A stretch of DNA of 64,000 nucleotides from Paenibacillus solani (lineage in GTDB: Bacteria > Bacillota > Bacilli > Paenibacillales > Paenibacillaceae): assembly GCF_001277345.1 (NCBI RefSeq), contig NZ_LIUT01000008.1, forward strand, positions 687,659-751,658. Reading direction: 5' to 3'. Position 1 is the stretch's first letter. Each line of letters starts with the position of its first letter. Positions 25,905-34,737 of the stretch are shown piece after piece. The notes under the pieces are model-generated. The model was given only the letters and a program-made list of their open reading frames with translations. It did not search any database and had not been told where the DNA came from. Position numbers and translations under genes: made by a program.

Positions 25905-27227
25905 TTGGAGACATTGAAACAACTGCTTATGTATGGGATGGATGCAGGCATACAACTGCTGACGCAACCCTTTTATTATATTTCGATTTTGTTTGTGATG
26001 CTGTTTTACCGAAGACAGGTGCTGGTCGAGCGCAAGCTATTCCATGTGAAGCTGCATTCCTGGGGTCAACAGACCTGGCGTACGTTTGTTGGCGGGCTGC
26101 TGGCAGGCATCGCTGTCTCCATTGTGGTGGCCTTTCTGGGGATCTCCTTGAGCCTGGGAGCCATCATATGTATCTGGGTCACATCGCTAATTCTAATGCT
26201 GTTTCATATACGGTATTTATGCTTTGCTTATTCAATCGGTCTTCTAGGGATTATTCAGTTTGGCTTGAGCTGGTTTCCGAACTGGCAGCCGGAAGGCTGG
26301 ATTGGGCAGGTAACATCGACGATCCTTGGTTTGGATATTCCGGCTTTGCTTGCTCTATCCGCCGTTCTGCATTTTGCGGAAGCTTTGCTGGTAAGGATTC
26401 AGGGTTCAAGGTTTGCTACGCCGCTGTTTCTGGAGGGCAAGCGCGGCAAGCTCGTTGGCGGTTACCAGATGCAGAGCTTCTGGCCTTTGCCGCTGTTCCT
26501 ACTCGTTCCTGCAGTGGGCGGCGGCAGTGTACTGCCGTGGACGCCATTCTTTGGAGGCGATGCCTGGAGTGCAGGCTTTACCATGATGGCACTCCCCGTC
26601 GTGATTGGCTTCGGGGAAATGACGCAGAGCAGGCTGCCGCAAGAGAAAGCAGCGGTTACGGCAAAGCGGCTTATATTCTATGGAGCGATCGTGCTGGCGT
26701 TAAGTCTGCTGGCTGAATGGTGGGCGCCGCTCACCATCGTTGCAGCCTTGGCGGCTTTATTACTTCATGAAGGCCTGGTATGGTACAGCCGGCATGAAGA
26801 ACAGCAGCGGAGTCCTATTTTTGTTCATCCTTTATGCGGCTTGCGGGTCCTCGCTGTACTGCCGGATAGCCCGGCAAGCGAGCTTGGCATTCAGCCAGGA
26901 GAGACCATCCTGAAGGTGAACGGTAAACTGATTCACAGCAAGGAGCAGCTGCACAGCGCGCTGCGTCAGAATCCGGCCTTCTGTAAATTGGAGGTTCAGA
27001 ACCATCAAGGAGAAAGCAAGTTTCTGCAGCGGGCGATATACGCGGGGGATCACCATCAATTGGGGGCGATCGTTTCGCCTGACCCAAGTGATGGCATTGC
27101 CGTTGGGCTGAAGCCGGTAAGCTTGATCACACTGCTAGCGAATAAGCTGCATATTCGCAGTCAACGAAATTCAACAGGGAGCAAGACGTCCGGTGGTTCC
27201 GAAGAAGCCGAATTGCCTTTATCCTAA
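25905..27227 (+). CDS. minJ: MinJ-like multi-spanning membrane protein with C-terminal PDZ domain
   Basis: 440 residues from TTG 25905 (AAAGGAG 11 bases upstream). Seven to eight hydrophobic segments occupy about 10-285; a PDZ domain (about 300-375, LRVLAVLPDSPASELGIQPGETILKVNG) follows, then a short charged tail. In B. subtilis MinJ bridges DivIVA and MinD to place the Min division inhibitor at poles and septa. The assignment rests on architecture plus the ctpB-minJ-(uvrB) order; sequence conservation in this family is low, so the Min role is inference. SwrA, which lies between in B. subtilis, is absent. Confidence 0.8.
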   Translation: METLKQLLMYGMDAGIQLLTQPFYYISILFVMLFYRRQVLVERKLFHVKLHSWGQQTWRTFVGGLLAGIAVSIVVAFLGISLSLGAIICIWVTSLILMLFHIRYLCFAYSIGLLGIIQFGLSWFPNWQPEGWIGQVTSTILGLDIPALLALSAVLHFAEALLVRIQGSRFATPLFLEGKRGKLVGGYQMQSFWPLPLFLLVPAVGGGSVLPWTPFFGGDAWSAGFTMMALPVVIGFGEMTQSRLPQEKAAVTAKRLIFYGAIVLALSLLAEWWAPLTIVAALAALLLHEGLVWYSRHEEQQRSPIFVHPLCGLRVLAVLPDSPASELGIQPGETILKVNGKLIHSKEQLHSALRQNPAFCKLEVQNHQGESKFLQRAIYAGDHHQLGAIVSPDPSDGIAVGLKPVSLITLLANKLHIRSQRNSTGSKTSGGSEEAELPLS

Positions 27228-27231
27228 AAAC

Positions 27232-27279
27232 AAGAAGCGGGCCTGTGTCCTACATGGACAAGGGCCCGCTTCTTTGCTA
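27232..27279 (+). terminator. Intrinsic terminator after minJ
   Basis: AAGAAGCGGGCC..GTCC / GGAC..GGGCCCGCTTCTT stem followed by TTTG. It separates minJ from the convergent response regulator gene. Confidence 0.85.
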
Positions 27280-27429
27280 TGCCGTTATATAATTTGTGAG
27301 AGCGGGCATTAGACCGAATAAACATATGGGGACACATATGTAAATGGAACGATTGATTTCTATCATCTTCAAGCTGCTGACCCATGAAGTGATATCTATC
27401 TCCATGCTGGCGGAAGGATTCGAAGCTGG

Positions 27430-28083
27430 TTACTGGCCCTGCACTTTTTTTAAATAAAAAATAGCGATCTGGGTACGGTCCCGAAGATTCAGTTTACCCA
27501 GAATTTCAGTGACATAGTTTTTGACGGTGCCCTCGCTCAAATAAAGTTGTCCGGCAATTTCCTTATTGGACAGGCCTTCCGCAATCAGGGTGACGACTTT
27601 CTTCTCGGCTGGGGTCAGTCCGAGTTGTTCCAGTTCAGCGGATTTTGGGACCGGCTGGGATGCAGGACGAAGCATGCTGGTCAGCTTGCGGGCGATATCA
27701 GGATGGATTAGTACGTTCCCGTCATGGATCGTTTTGATCCCTTGGATGATGCGATCGGGCGGAATATTTTTCAGCAGATAGCCACTGGCTCCGTTCTGCA
27801 GGGCCTCCACGATGTAATCATCGTCATCAAAAGTGGTTAGCATTAGCACGCGTATATCGGGATATCGCTCACGAATTCGCCGCGTACCTTCTACGCCGTC
27901 GCATACCGGCATCCGGATGTCCATAAGTACGACATCGGCCTGAAGATCATCTCCCAATAAAGACAGAGCTTCTTCTCCGTTAGCCGCGACCGCGGATACT
28001 TCAATATCCGGGTCCATCCCCACTAACAATTTCAAACTTTCCCGAATGAACGGGTCATCATCGACAATCACAACAGAAATCAT
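27430..28083 (-). CDS. NarL/LuxR-family response regulator
   Basis: 217 residues. Receiver domain 1-120 with acidic pocket D8/D9, phosphoacceptor D55 (VVLMDIRMP) and the K of the LLKN motif; LuxR-type helix-turn-helix 150-212 (LTPAEKKVVTLIAEGLSNKEIAGQLYLS). Begins MISVVIVDDDPFIRESLKLL. The cognate kinase gene lies 38 bases upstream on the same strand. It most likely controls the divergent ABC exporter genes. It resembles LnrK/YfiK of B. subtilis in gene context. Confidence 0.95.
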   Translation of the reverse strand: MISVVIVDDDPFIRESLKLLVGMDPDIEVSAVAANGEEALSLLGDDLQADVVLMDIRMPVCDGVEGTRRIRERYPDIRVLMLTTFDDDDYIVEALQNGASGYLLKNIPPDRIIQGIKTIHDGNVLIHPDIARKLTSMLRPASQPVPKSAELEQLGLTPAEKKVVTLIAEGLSNKEIAGQLYLSEGTVKNYVTEILGKLNLRDRTQIAIFYLKKVQGQ

Positions 28084-28121
28084 GGAGGACGACGTCCTTT
28101 CTGTAAATAGGATATTACGGC

Positions 28122-29294
28122 TTACATAATCTCGCGCTTCTGGTAGACAGGCAGTCTGGTGATGACGGTAAAGGGTACGGATTTCTGCACCGTTAACGTT
28201 CCCCCCAGCACCTTGGTTCGTTCGAGCATGCCGCTTATGCCGATGCCTTGAAGGTCTGGGTCTGTAATAGCGGAGCCAGCCGCGGGTTCCTGAACGGTGC
28301 CATCATTAGAAACCTCCATATGAACTTCCTGATCCCCGTAATGAAGTGAAATCTCGACCCGCTTAGCCTGACCGTGGCGTATGGCATTCGTGATGGCTTC
28401 GCGGGCATTTTTGTACAGCACCACTTGGTGACTGGGATAGAGCGGATAAGGCATGCCCTGTAATGTCAGCTTGGTCTCGATTCCGGTCTCCCTGCTGGTT
28501 TCCTCCAGCAGCCGATCCAGAGAATAGTCGTCCGCGATCCGCCTGGTTGGATTCATCCGCTTCACGGCCGTTCGCATTTGCTCCATGCTCTCTTCCAGCT
28601 GATCACGGATCTGATGGAGCATCTCCATTCCGCGAACGGAATCATGGGGGACAATATGGAGGGCTGCTTCCATCATCATTTTTACGCGAATCAGCCGGTG
28701 TCCGATATCATCATGCAGCTGGCGGGAGATGCGGTTGCGCTCCTCGGTTTGTGCTGCGCTTTCTACCTGATGGGCAAACTGCAGCAGCTGTCTGCCAGCC
28801 TCGTCCTGCTGGAAATGGAGCTTCTTCAGCTCATCGTATAACTGAATATGATTCCACTGCTTCAGATTCAACTCATGTATATGGTTGATCGTTGCCGCTA
28901 GAAATAAAAATAACAGATTGGCCGTCACAAGCAGCGTTACATCGTAATCGGAAATGGCGATGTTAAGCATCGCTAGGTGACCAGCCGCCAGCCACAGCCT
29001 GCCTTGCCGTTCGAACAAAGGCAAATAGACACATAGGGCGGACAGAGACAGGAACACCATCATGAAGCCATACTGATGGCATAACCACAGGGACAATGAA
29101 ACCTCCACCAGAACTGCTGCTTTCCGATAAACAGACGATGACAAAAAGCGGCTCAGCACCGTAACTGCGAGAAATAGCAATATGTACACCATATATTCTC
29201 CATAATCGTCCAGCTGCTGCAAGAAGATATCAGCGGCAGCCGGCAGGAGAATCAAGCCGTATCGAAGATAGGCGAGAGGAGATGTCACGAGCAA
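28122..29294 (-). CDS. Membrane sensor histidine kinase (HisKA_3, NarL-type partner)
   Basis: 390 residues from TTG 29294, with AAAGGG five bases before it. Five to six TM helices in the first 145 residues with very short loops, so no large extracellular sensor: an intramembrane-sensing kinase layout. A coiled-coil signalling helix (about 145-185) leads to the HisKA_3 dimerisation helix with the phosphorylated His (about 194, in SRQLHDDIGHRL), then an HATPase_c domain (about 285-380, N-box AITNAIRHG, GIGISGM). Such kinases often respond to membrane-active antibiotics. Divergent from the ABC exporter. Confidence 0.93.
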   Translation of the reverse strand: MLVTSPLAYLRYGLILLPAAADIFLQQLDDYGEYMVYILLFLAVTVLSRFLSSSVYRKAAVLVEVSLSLWLCHQYGFMMVFLSLSALCVYLPLFERQGRLWLAAGHLAMLNIAISDYDVTLLVTANLLFLFLAATINHIHELNLKQWNHIQLYDELKKLHFQQDEAGRQLLQFAHQVESAAQTEERNRISRQLHDDIGHRLIRVKMMMEAALHIVPHDSVRGMEMLHQIRDQLEESMEQMRTAVKRMNPTRRIADDYSLDRLLEETSRETGIETKLTLQGMPYPLYPSHQVVLYKNAREAITNAIRHGQAKRVEISLHYGDQEVHMEVSNDGTVQEPAAGSAITDPDLQGIGISGMLERTKVLGGTLTVQKSVPFTVITRLPVYQKREIM

Positions 29295-29373
29295 TCAGAC
29301 CCTTTTCCATAGTGAATTGAACCGTTCTAAGCGATTGGCTTCATTATATCACAGGCCCCTTTTTACCAAGAAG

Positions 29374-29402
29374 ATGACTTTCGTCACCCTGTAATATGAC
29401 TT
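29374..29402. promoter_or_regulatory. Candidate response-regulator site in the divergent promoter region
   Basis: ATGACTT occurs at 29374 and again at 29396, 22 bases apart (two helical turns), and the first copy is part of a TGAC-TTTC-GTCA dyad (29375-29386). It lies between the kinase and exporter genes; TAGAAT at 29433-29438 could be the exporter -10. Function is inference. Confidence 0.3.
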
Positions 29403-29478
29403 CCTCTACCTTAAAGAGCCGACGATTTCAGCTAGAATGAATTTATCAGAAGAGAACGAGGGAAATGGAGTGGTAAAT

Positions 29479-30417
29479 ATGGCGGTCTTTCTTCAGATGA
29501 AGGATGTCGTGAAAAGATATGGAGGCAAGTTGTCAGTAGATCATATGAACCTCGAGGTGAACGAAGGGGAAATCTTTGGACTTCTCGGACCGAACGGGGC
29601 TGGCAAGAGCACATCCATCCATATGATCTGCGGCCTTCTGCCGAAGGATCAGGGCAGCATCAAGGTAGACGGTATTTTGATTGAGGAGCAGCCGCTCGAA
29701 GTGAAGCGGAGAATCGGCTTGGTGCCGCAGGATCTGGCTCTTTATGAAGAAATGTCCGCTTGGGACAATGTTGTTTTTTTTGCAAAACTATACGGACTGC
29801 GCGGCCATCTGCTGAAGGAACGGGTGGAGGAGGCGCTGGAGTTTGTCGGTCTGCAGGATCGGGCTAAAGAAAGGCCGTCCACCTTCTCCGGGGGGATGAA
29901 ACGAAGACTGAATATTGCATGCTCGATCACGCACCGTCCGAAGCTGATTATTATGGATGAGCCTACGGTGGGAATTGACCCGCAGTCCAGGAATCATATT
30001 TTAGAATCGGTAAAGACATTGAACCGCATGGGTTCCACCGTTATCTACACAAGTCATTACATGGAGGAGGTTGCCGCGATCAGTGACCGGGTGGCGATTA
30101 TGGATCAAGGACATGTCATTGCTTGCGGGACTCAGCAGGAGCTTCGCGCACGCGTTGCCCATGAGGAGAGAATCATTCTTACCGCGGAAGGAATCACACC
30201 GGACCTGGTGGAGGAGCTGACCATTCACCCGCGTGTGAAGCGCGTCATTCACCATGATAACGAGATCGAAATCTATGTACCATCGGCTCAGGATGAGCTG
30301 CAGGATATTCTGTTCATCTGCAGTAGACATCATGCGACGCTTAGCTCCCTGCAGTGTGAAGAGCCGGGGCTTGAAACGTTATTTCTTAGTTTGACCGGGA
30401 GGACGCTTCGCGATTAA
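29479..30417 (+). CDS. ABC transporter ATPase (linearmycin/LnrL-like exporter)
   Basis: 312 residues from ATG 29479 (GGAG 8 bases upstream); an in-frame ATG at 29437 would add 14 residues and lacks a good site. Walker A GPNGAGKST (about 39-47), signature FSGGMKRR (about 138-145), Walker B LIIMDEPTVGIDP (about 158-170), H-switch TSH. A DrrA-type C-terminal extension (about 220-312) follows. Length and neighbours match LnrL/YfiL, the ATPase of the linearmycin exporter of B. subtilis. It should form a complex with the two permeases encoded next. Confidence 0.93.
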   Translation: MAVFLQMKDVVKRYGGKLSVDHMNLEVNEGEIFGLLGPNGAGKSTSIHMICGLLPKDQGSIKVDGILIEEQPLEVKRRIGLVPQDLALYEEMSAWDNVVFFAKLYGLRGHLLKERVEEALEFVGLQDRAKERPSTFSGGMKRRLNIACSITHRPKLIIMDEPTVGIDPQSRNHILESVKTLNRMGSTVIYTSHYMEEVAAISDRVAIMDQGHVIACGTQQELRARVAHEERIILTAEGITPDLVEELTIHPRVKRVIHHDNEIEIYVPSAQDELQDILFICSRHHATLSSLQCEEPGLETLFLSLTGRTLRD

Positions 30418-30464
30418 TCGTAGAAAGAAACAAAAGTGGCATTCATGGGGGAGGAATACCGAAG

Positions 30465-31643
30465 ATGAAAATGATGATAATCGCCTGGTTTGAGCTGAGG
30501 CGGATGGCTACCAGCCGATCGGTGCTGATCAACCAGTTCTTGCTGCCGCTCATCCTTATTTTTATATTGGGAAATGCGCTCTCGGGCTGGTTTGGCAATG
30601 ATCAGGAATATCAGCAGGAGCCTATTCGAGTGGGCTTTGTAGGGAGCCCTGCAGATAAAGGTCAGCTGCCGGAGAGCATTCAAGCATTAACCAGCATGCC
30701 GGGTATCCAGGATATAGTGATCCAGCAGACTGCAGCCAGCCGCGAAGAGGTGGAAGATAAGCTGCGCAGGGACGATTTGGATTATGCGGTGGTGATCCCC
30801 GAATATTTTGATGAGCGAATAGGCCAGGGGGCGGAGGTGAAGCTCGAGCTGCTGCCGGGAAGAAACCACGATCTTAATCTGGTGGCAGATACTATCTTTA
30901 AGACCTTCATCGCGGACGTCAATCATGGGCAGGCTCAAGCTGTCGTTATGGGAGCAGAGAGGATGCTTGCAGTCCCAGCCACAGCGTCTGCTGCCTACGA
31001 AGGACCGAAGGTGGAGATCGGGGAACTCAGCGAGAAAGGGACCACATATACTGCCGCTCAATATTTTGCAGCCTCCATGCTGATCATGTTTCTGTTGTAT
31101 TCAGGTCTCATGGCAAGCAGTAGTCTGCTGGGAGAGAGGGAAAGCCGGACTCTGTTTCGTCTGCAAAGCGCACCGGTGACCCCAGGCACTATCTTCGCGG
31201 GAAAAATCATTGGTTGCAGTCTGATCACGATTGCCCAGGCGGCAGCCATTGTACTTGGATCCCAGTGGATGTATGGGGTGAAATGGGGCCCGTACCCCTT
31301 GCTGCTCATGGCGGTTTGCCTATTAATCACCCTTGCCTCCATGACTCTTGCCACACTCATCACGCTCGTCTCCTCGACAGCAGCAGGGGCCAGGGGATTG
31401 ATGCAGGCGATCATTATCGCCATGACGTTTGTCAGCGGAGGTTTTATGCCGCTTCCGGTAGAGTTCTTCCATAAGATCGGCGCCTTCACCGTCAATCATT
31501 GGGCGATGCAGAGCATGCTGCGCATGATGCTGAATAGCGACATTCACTTAATTATGACTTGCATCGGGATGCTGGCAGTTATAGCCGCATTCCTGTCGGC
31601 TGCGGCCATGGTGACGTACAGGAAGGTGGGATATCATGCATAG
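30465..31643 (+). CDS. ABC-2 type permease, first subunit (LnrM-like)
   Basis: 392 residues. One TM near the N-terminus (about 20-40), a large extracytoplasmic domain (about 45-195), then five TM helices (about 200-385), the ABC-2/NatB layout. GGGGGAGGAA precedes the ATG. Its 3' end overlaps the second permease by 8 bases. Substrate unknown; polyene or lipid-type antibiotics are suggested only by the cassette layout. Confidence 0.9.
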   Translation: MKMMIIAWFELRRMATSRSVLINQFLLPLILIFILGNALSGWFGNDQEYQQEPIRVGFVGSPADKGQLPESIQALTSMPGIQDIVIQQTAASREEVEDKLRRDDLDYAVVIPEYFDERIGQGAEVKLELLPGRNHDLNLVADTIFKTFIADVNHGQAQAVVMGAERMLAVPATASAAYEGPKVEIGELSEKGTTYTAAQYFAASMLIMFLLYSGLMASSSLLGERESRTLFRLQSAPVTPGTIFAGKIIGCSLITIAQAAAIVLGSQWMYGVKWGPYPLLLMAVCLLITLASMTLATLITLVSSTAAGARGLMQAIIIAMTFVSGGFMPLPVEFFHKIGAFTVNHWAMQSMLRMMLNSDIHLIMTCIGMLAVIAAFLSAAAMVTYRKVGYHA

Positions 31644-32799
31644 CTTAACCATTGCATGGCATATGGTACGGCGTACGCTAGGGAGAAAGAGAGGCTGGAT
31701 CGTCAATCTGCTGCTCCCTTGCGTGGTCATTACCTTGACGGTGTTTCTCATGGGACAGACGACGGCCGCAAGCATTCTAGTTTCTTATGTGAATGAAGAC
31801 GAGGGTCCGGCAGGCCAGCATCTGATGAATGAGCTTGAGCGCAGCGGTCAATATGTACTCAAGGAGTCCGTCAGCGAGAACAAGCTGAAAGAGGACCTAA
31901 TCGAGAATAAGAGCACGATCGGCGTTTATATACCCGAGGGTTTTAGTGACGAATTAATCAACGGATTGGGACCTACGGTAAAAATATACGAAATTTCAAC
32001 CTCGGAAGCTTCGGTGATGATCCGAATGACGGCAGACTCCACCGTTACGCGTCTTGGCGGTACGGCAGCCTTGATTCGAGAAACCGCAGAGGCAGACGAG
32101 GATGCCATGCTGTTGTTGGAAAAAGTGCTTCGTGAATCAGGAGAAAATCGGGTGGATACCCAAGTCACCGATCTGAATCTGTATGCCAAGCCGGGGATGT
32201 CGAACGTTACGGGATTTACCCTGATGTTCATGATGACTCTCATCACCAGCGTCGTGTCGATGATCATTGATGATCGCAGGCAGAGAACGTTGTCCCGTAT
32301 GTACACGGCACCCGTTCGTGCGTATCAGATCGCATTGGGCAATTTTCTGGGAAGCTTGGTGGTCGGCTCGCTGCAGGTGATGATCATGCTCCTTCTCAGC
32401 CGATATGTGCTCCATTATGAATATGGAATTCCGTTACTGCAGCATTTCCTGATCCTGATGACCTTTATGCTGGTATCGTTAGGTCTGGCCAGTACCATCG
32501 CAGGCTTGGTCCGAAACGGTCAAAATGCGGCCATGATCAATTCCATGATCGTTATGCCAACCTGCATGCTCGGCGGGTGCTTCTGGCCGCTTGCGATCAT
32601 GCCGGGATTCATGCAGAAAATCGCTAATTTTATTCCGCAAAAATGGGCCATCGAGGCTGTGGAGATCGCAGCTACAGGTGGTACATTATCCGATATTGGA
32701 CTTCCGCTGGCCATACTCGGCTTGATGGCTGTCATTTTGCTGGCGGTAGGTTCCGCTGTCCTGCGGCCAAGCGAGAGCGCGGCAGGGCACCGTGCATAG
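31636..32799 (+). CDS. ABC-2 type permease, second subunit (LnrN-like)
   Basis: 387 residues, same topology as the preceding permease: TM at about 18-40, an extracytoplasmic domain to about 190, five C-terminal TM helices. The start ATG lies inside the upstream gene, with AGGAAGGTGGG as ribosome binding site, so the two are translationally coupled. The two proteins share layout but are well diverged, as expected for a heterodimeric exporter. No clear plus-strand terminator follows. Confidence 0.9.
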   Translation: MHSLTIAWHMVRRTLGRKRGWIVNLLLPCVVITLTVFLMGQTTAASILVSYVNEDEGPAGQHLMNELERSGQYVLKESVSENKLKEDLIENKSTIGVYIPEGFSDELINGLGPTVKIYEISTSEASVMIRMTADSTVTRLGGTAALIRETAEADEDAMLLLEKVLRESGENRVDTQVTDLNLYAKPGMSNVTGFTLMFMMTLITSVVSMIIDDRRQRTLSRMYTAPVRAYQIALGNFLGSLVVGSLQVMIMLLLSRYVLHYEYGIPLLQHFLILMTFMLVSLGLASTIAGLVRNGQNAAMINSMIVMPTCMLGGCFWPLAIMPGFMQKIANFIPQKWAIEAVEIAATGGTLSDIGLPLAILGLMAVILLAVGSAVLRPSESAAGHRA

Positions 32800-32870
32800 G
32801 TTGAGGTTGGATCTCTTGGAGTTGGAAGAGGAATCGTAGGGAATAACCCTCATCAGTATATTTTTTTCAG

Positions 32871-32920
32871 AAAAAAAGGCCAGTATACGAGGGACAGCAG
32901 ATTGTCTCGTATCTGGCCTA
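32871..32920 (-). terminator. Intrinsic terminator of motAB (minus strand)
   Basis: GGCCAG-ATACGAG / CTCGTAT-CTGGCC long stem; read on the minus strand it is followed by T7. Confidence 0.85.
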
Positions 32921-32935
32921 TTGTAATAGGCTGTT

Positions 32936-33748
32936 TTATTCTCTTAACTGCCGCAGCACGGTAATTTCAACCCGCCGGTTCTTCTGCCTGCCTTCGGGAG
33001 TTGCATTATCCGCAGCGGGTCTCGTGTCGGCATAACCTGCATACTGGAAGCCTGCCGGGTTCAGCTTGCTCTCCTCGAGAAAGAATCTCAAGACCGACAT
33101 GGCGCGAGCCCCCGAGAGCTCCCAGTTGTCCTTAAAGCTGGAGTTACGGATCGGTATGTTGTCCGTATGCCCTTCGATACTCACCGTGGTGTTTAAATTG
33201 CCGAACAGGCTTGCCAGCTTGCCCAGCACCGGAGCAGCCTCGGATTTAAGCTCGGCCTTACCGATGTCAAACAGGAAGCGGTCGCTTAACGTAATGGCAA
33301 TTCCCTGCGGCTCGTCCGCGATAAAGATATCGTCCTCCAGCTGATTATCTTTCACATATTGCTGAATGAGCCCCATAAAGTTCGCCAGCTCTTCTTCTTG
33401 TGCCCGGAAGGCCAGCTCCCGCTCGGTTAGCGGCTGCGGGCCTTCTTCCTTGTCTTCCTCCTCCTCTACGACAGCCGGCGGTGAAGGCGGATTCTTATGG
33501 GTCTCCGTATCGGCAGTGCCGGTTATGCCGGATCCCATCTCCAGAATGCTGTCGCCGCTCGTGAAGGTGGCCTGCAGGGATTGGGTGACGAGTTTATATT
33601 TTTCCGTATCCAGCCGGCTCATGGCATACATTACAACAAAAAAGATCAGAAGCAGCGTAATCAGGTCGGCATAGGTAATCATCCAGCGGTCACGCTGGTC
33701 GCCTTCAGCCTGCTTACGGGTTCGCCGCCGTCTATTCGGCTGTCTCAT
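32936..33748 (-). CDS. motB: Flagellar motor stator protein MotB-type
   Basis: 270 residues. Basic N-terminus, a single TM helix (about 25-45) carrying the essential ion-binding Asp in ITYADLITLLLIFF (about residue 27), a Pro/Glu-rich linker, and an OmpA-type peptidoglycan-binding domain (about 145-265, TVSIEGHTDNIPIRNS...). AAGGAGG lies 7 bases before the ATG. The start lies inside the end of motA (17-base overlap). Whether the stator uses H+ or Na+ (MotAB or MotPS) cannot be settled from the sequence. Confidence 0.93.
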   Translation of the reverse strand: MRQPNRRRRTRKQAEGDQRDRWMITYADLITLLLIFFVVMYAMSRLDTEKYKLVTQSLQATFTSGDSILEMGSGITGTADTETHKNPPSPPAVVEEEEDKEEGPQPLTERELAFRAQEEELANFMGLIQQYVKDNQLEDDIFIADEPQGIAITLSDRFLFDIGKAELKSEAAPVLGKLASLFGNLNTTVSIEGHTDNIPIRNSSFKDNWELSGARAMSVLRFFLEESKLNPAGFQYAGYADTRPAADNATPEGRQKNRRVEITVLRQLRE

Positions 33749-34526
33749 GCGTTATCCTCCTTGAGGAAGGAATATCCGTGGTGCCAGCGTTAGCGAAAGT
33801 GGCCAGCTTTTTGCGAATCAACAGCGGGTGTTCTCCGTTCTGAACAGCGATAATGCCTTCAAGCTGCAGCTCCATAATTGCAATTTCTTCCTCGGAGCGT
33901 GCTTTAATCTTGGATGCAATGGGCAAAAAGATAATATTGGCACTTGCGACACCATATAAAGTAGCAGTAAATGCGACGGCGATCGAAGGTCCAAGGTTGG
34001 TAGGGTCCTGCAGACTCCCCAGCACATGAATCAAGCCCATGACCGTACCGATGATTCCCATGGTAGGCGCATACCCGCCGGCAGATTCGAATATTTTGGC
34101 ATACCCTTCATGCTTCTGTTCGGCAGCTTGGATGTCGAGCTCCAGCACCTGGCGTACGATGTCAGGTTCATTGCCGTCAACGACCATCTGCATGCCCTCT
34201 CGCAGGAAGGGATCGCTGTGATCGGACGAGAGACGCTCAAGCGCCAGCACGCCGTCTCTTCTCGCCGTCATTGACATATCGATGATAGCGTCAATCAGCT
34301 CGTCTGAAGAACGATGGTTGCGGCCGAAGGCCAGTTTCAGTGCAGCCGGGATGGTGCGGAGCCTAGAGCCCGGGAAACTGACGATGACAGCAGCGAGAGT
34401 GCCTCCGAACACTATAAGCGCAGCAGCACCCTGCAGCAGACCGCTCAGATGCCCGCCTTCCCATAAGAAACCTCCAATCAAAGCGGCCAGGCCCGCGAGT
34501 ATGCCTAGAATAATCGTAATATCCAT
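33732..34526 (-). CDS. motA: Flagellar motor stator protein MotA-type
   Basis: 264 residues with four TM helices (about 4-22, 30-50, 150-170, 185-205) and a cytoplasmic loop between the second and third that carries the rotor-contacting charges (..RRDGVLALE.. and a conserved SDPFLREGM). The GGYAPTMGIIGTVMGLIHVL block is typical of MotA/TolQ/ExbB proteins. Five MotA and two MotB subunits form the stator. AAGGAG lies upstream on the minus strand. No other flagellar genes are in the window. Confidence 0.92.
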   Translation of the reverse strand: MDITIILGILAGLAALIGGFLWEGGHLSGLLQGAAALIVFGGTLAAVIVSFPGSRLRTIPAALKLAFGRNHRSSDELIDAIIDMSMTARRDGVLALERLSSDHSDPFLREGMQMVVDGNEPDIVRQVLELDIQAAEQKHEGYAKIFESAGGYAPTMGIIGTVMGLIHVLGSLQDPTNLGPSIAVAFTATLYGVASANIIFLPIASKIKARSEEEIAIMELQLEGIIAVQNGEHPLLIRKKLATFANAGTTDIPSSRRITHETAE

Positions 34527-34582
34527 AACGCTCTATCATCTCCTTAAGGAAAAATTGCCTGTTGAAATGCTCACTAAACTGT

Positions 34583-34611
34583 TTGCATCAAAAAAACGTA
34601 AAGGGTATAAT
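34583..34611 (+). promoter_or_regulatory. Promoter reading toward uvrB
   Basis: TTGCAT (34583-34588), 17-bp spacer, TATAAT (34606-34611). The predicted start is about 34618 and the leader to uvrB about 120 bases. Confidence 0.65.
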
Positions 34612-34617
34612 GAGACG

Positions 34618-34631
34618 GGAACAAATATTCT
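34618..34631 (+). promoter_or_regulatory. LexA/DinR-box-like site at the uvrB promoter
   Basis: GGAACAAATATTCT matches the Bacillus SOS operator core GAAC-N4-GTTC except G to A in the right half. It sits on the predicted transcription start, the place for a repressor. uvrB is LexA-controlled in B. subtilis (established), so SOS control here is a reasonable inference. Confidence 0.45.
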
Positions 34632-34737
34632 TATCCATTGCAAAGACACCACTAATTTCCCCTAGTATATCATCGGGAAGTTTCGACATATCTTTTAGTA
34701 TGATTTCCATTTTAGAGTATGAGGGTGATGAAGGGCA

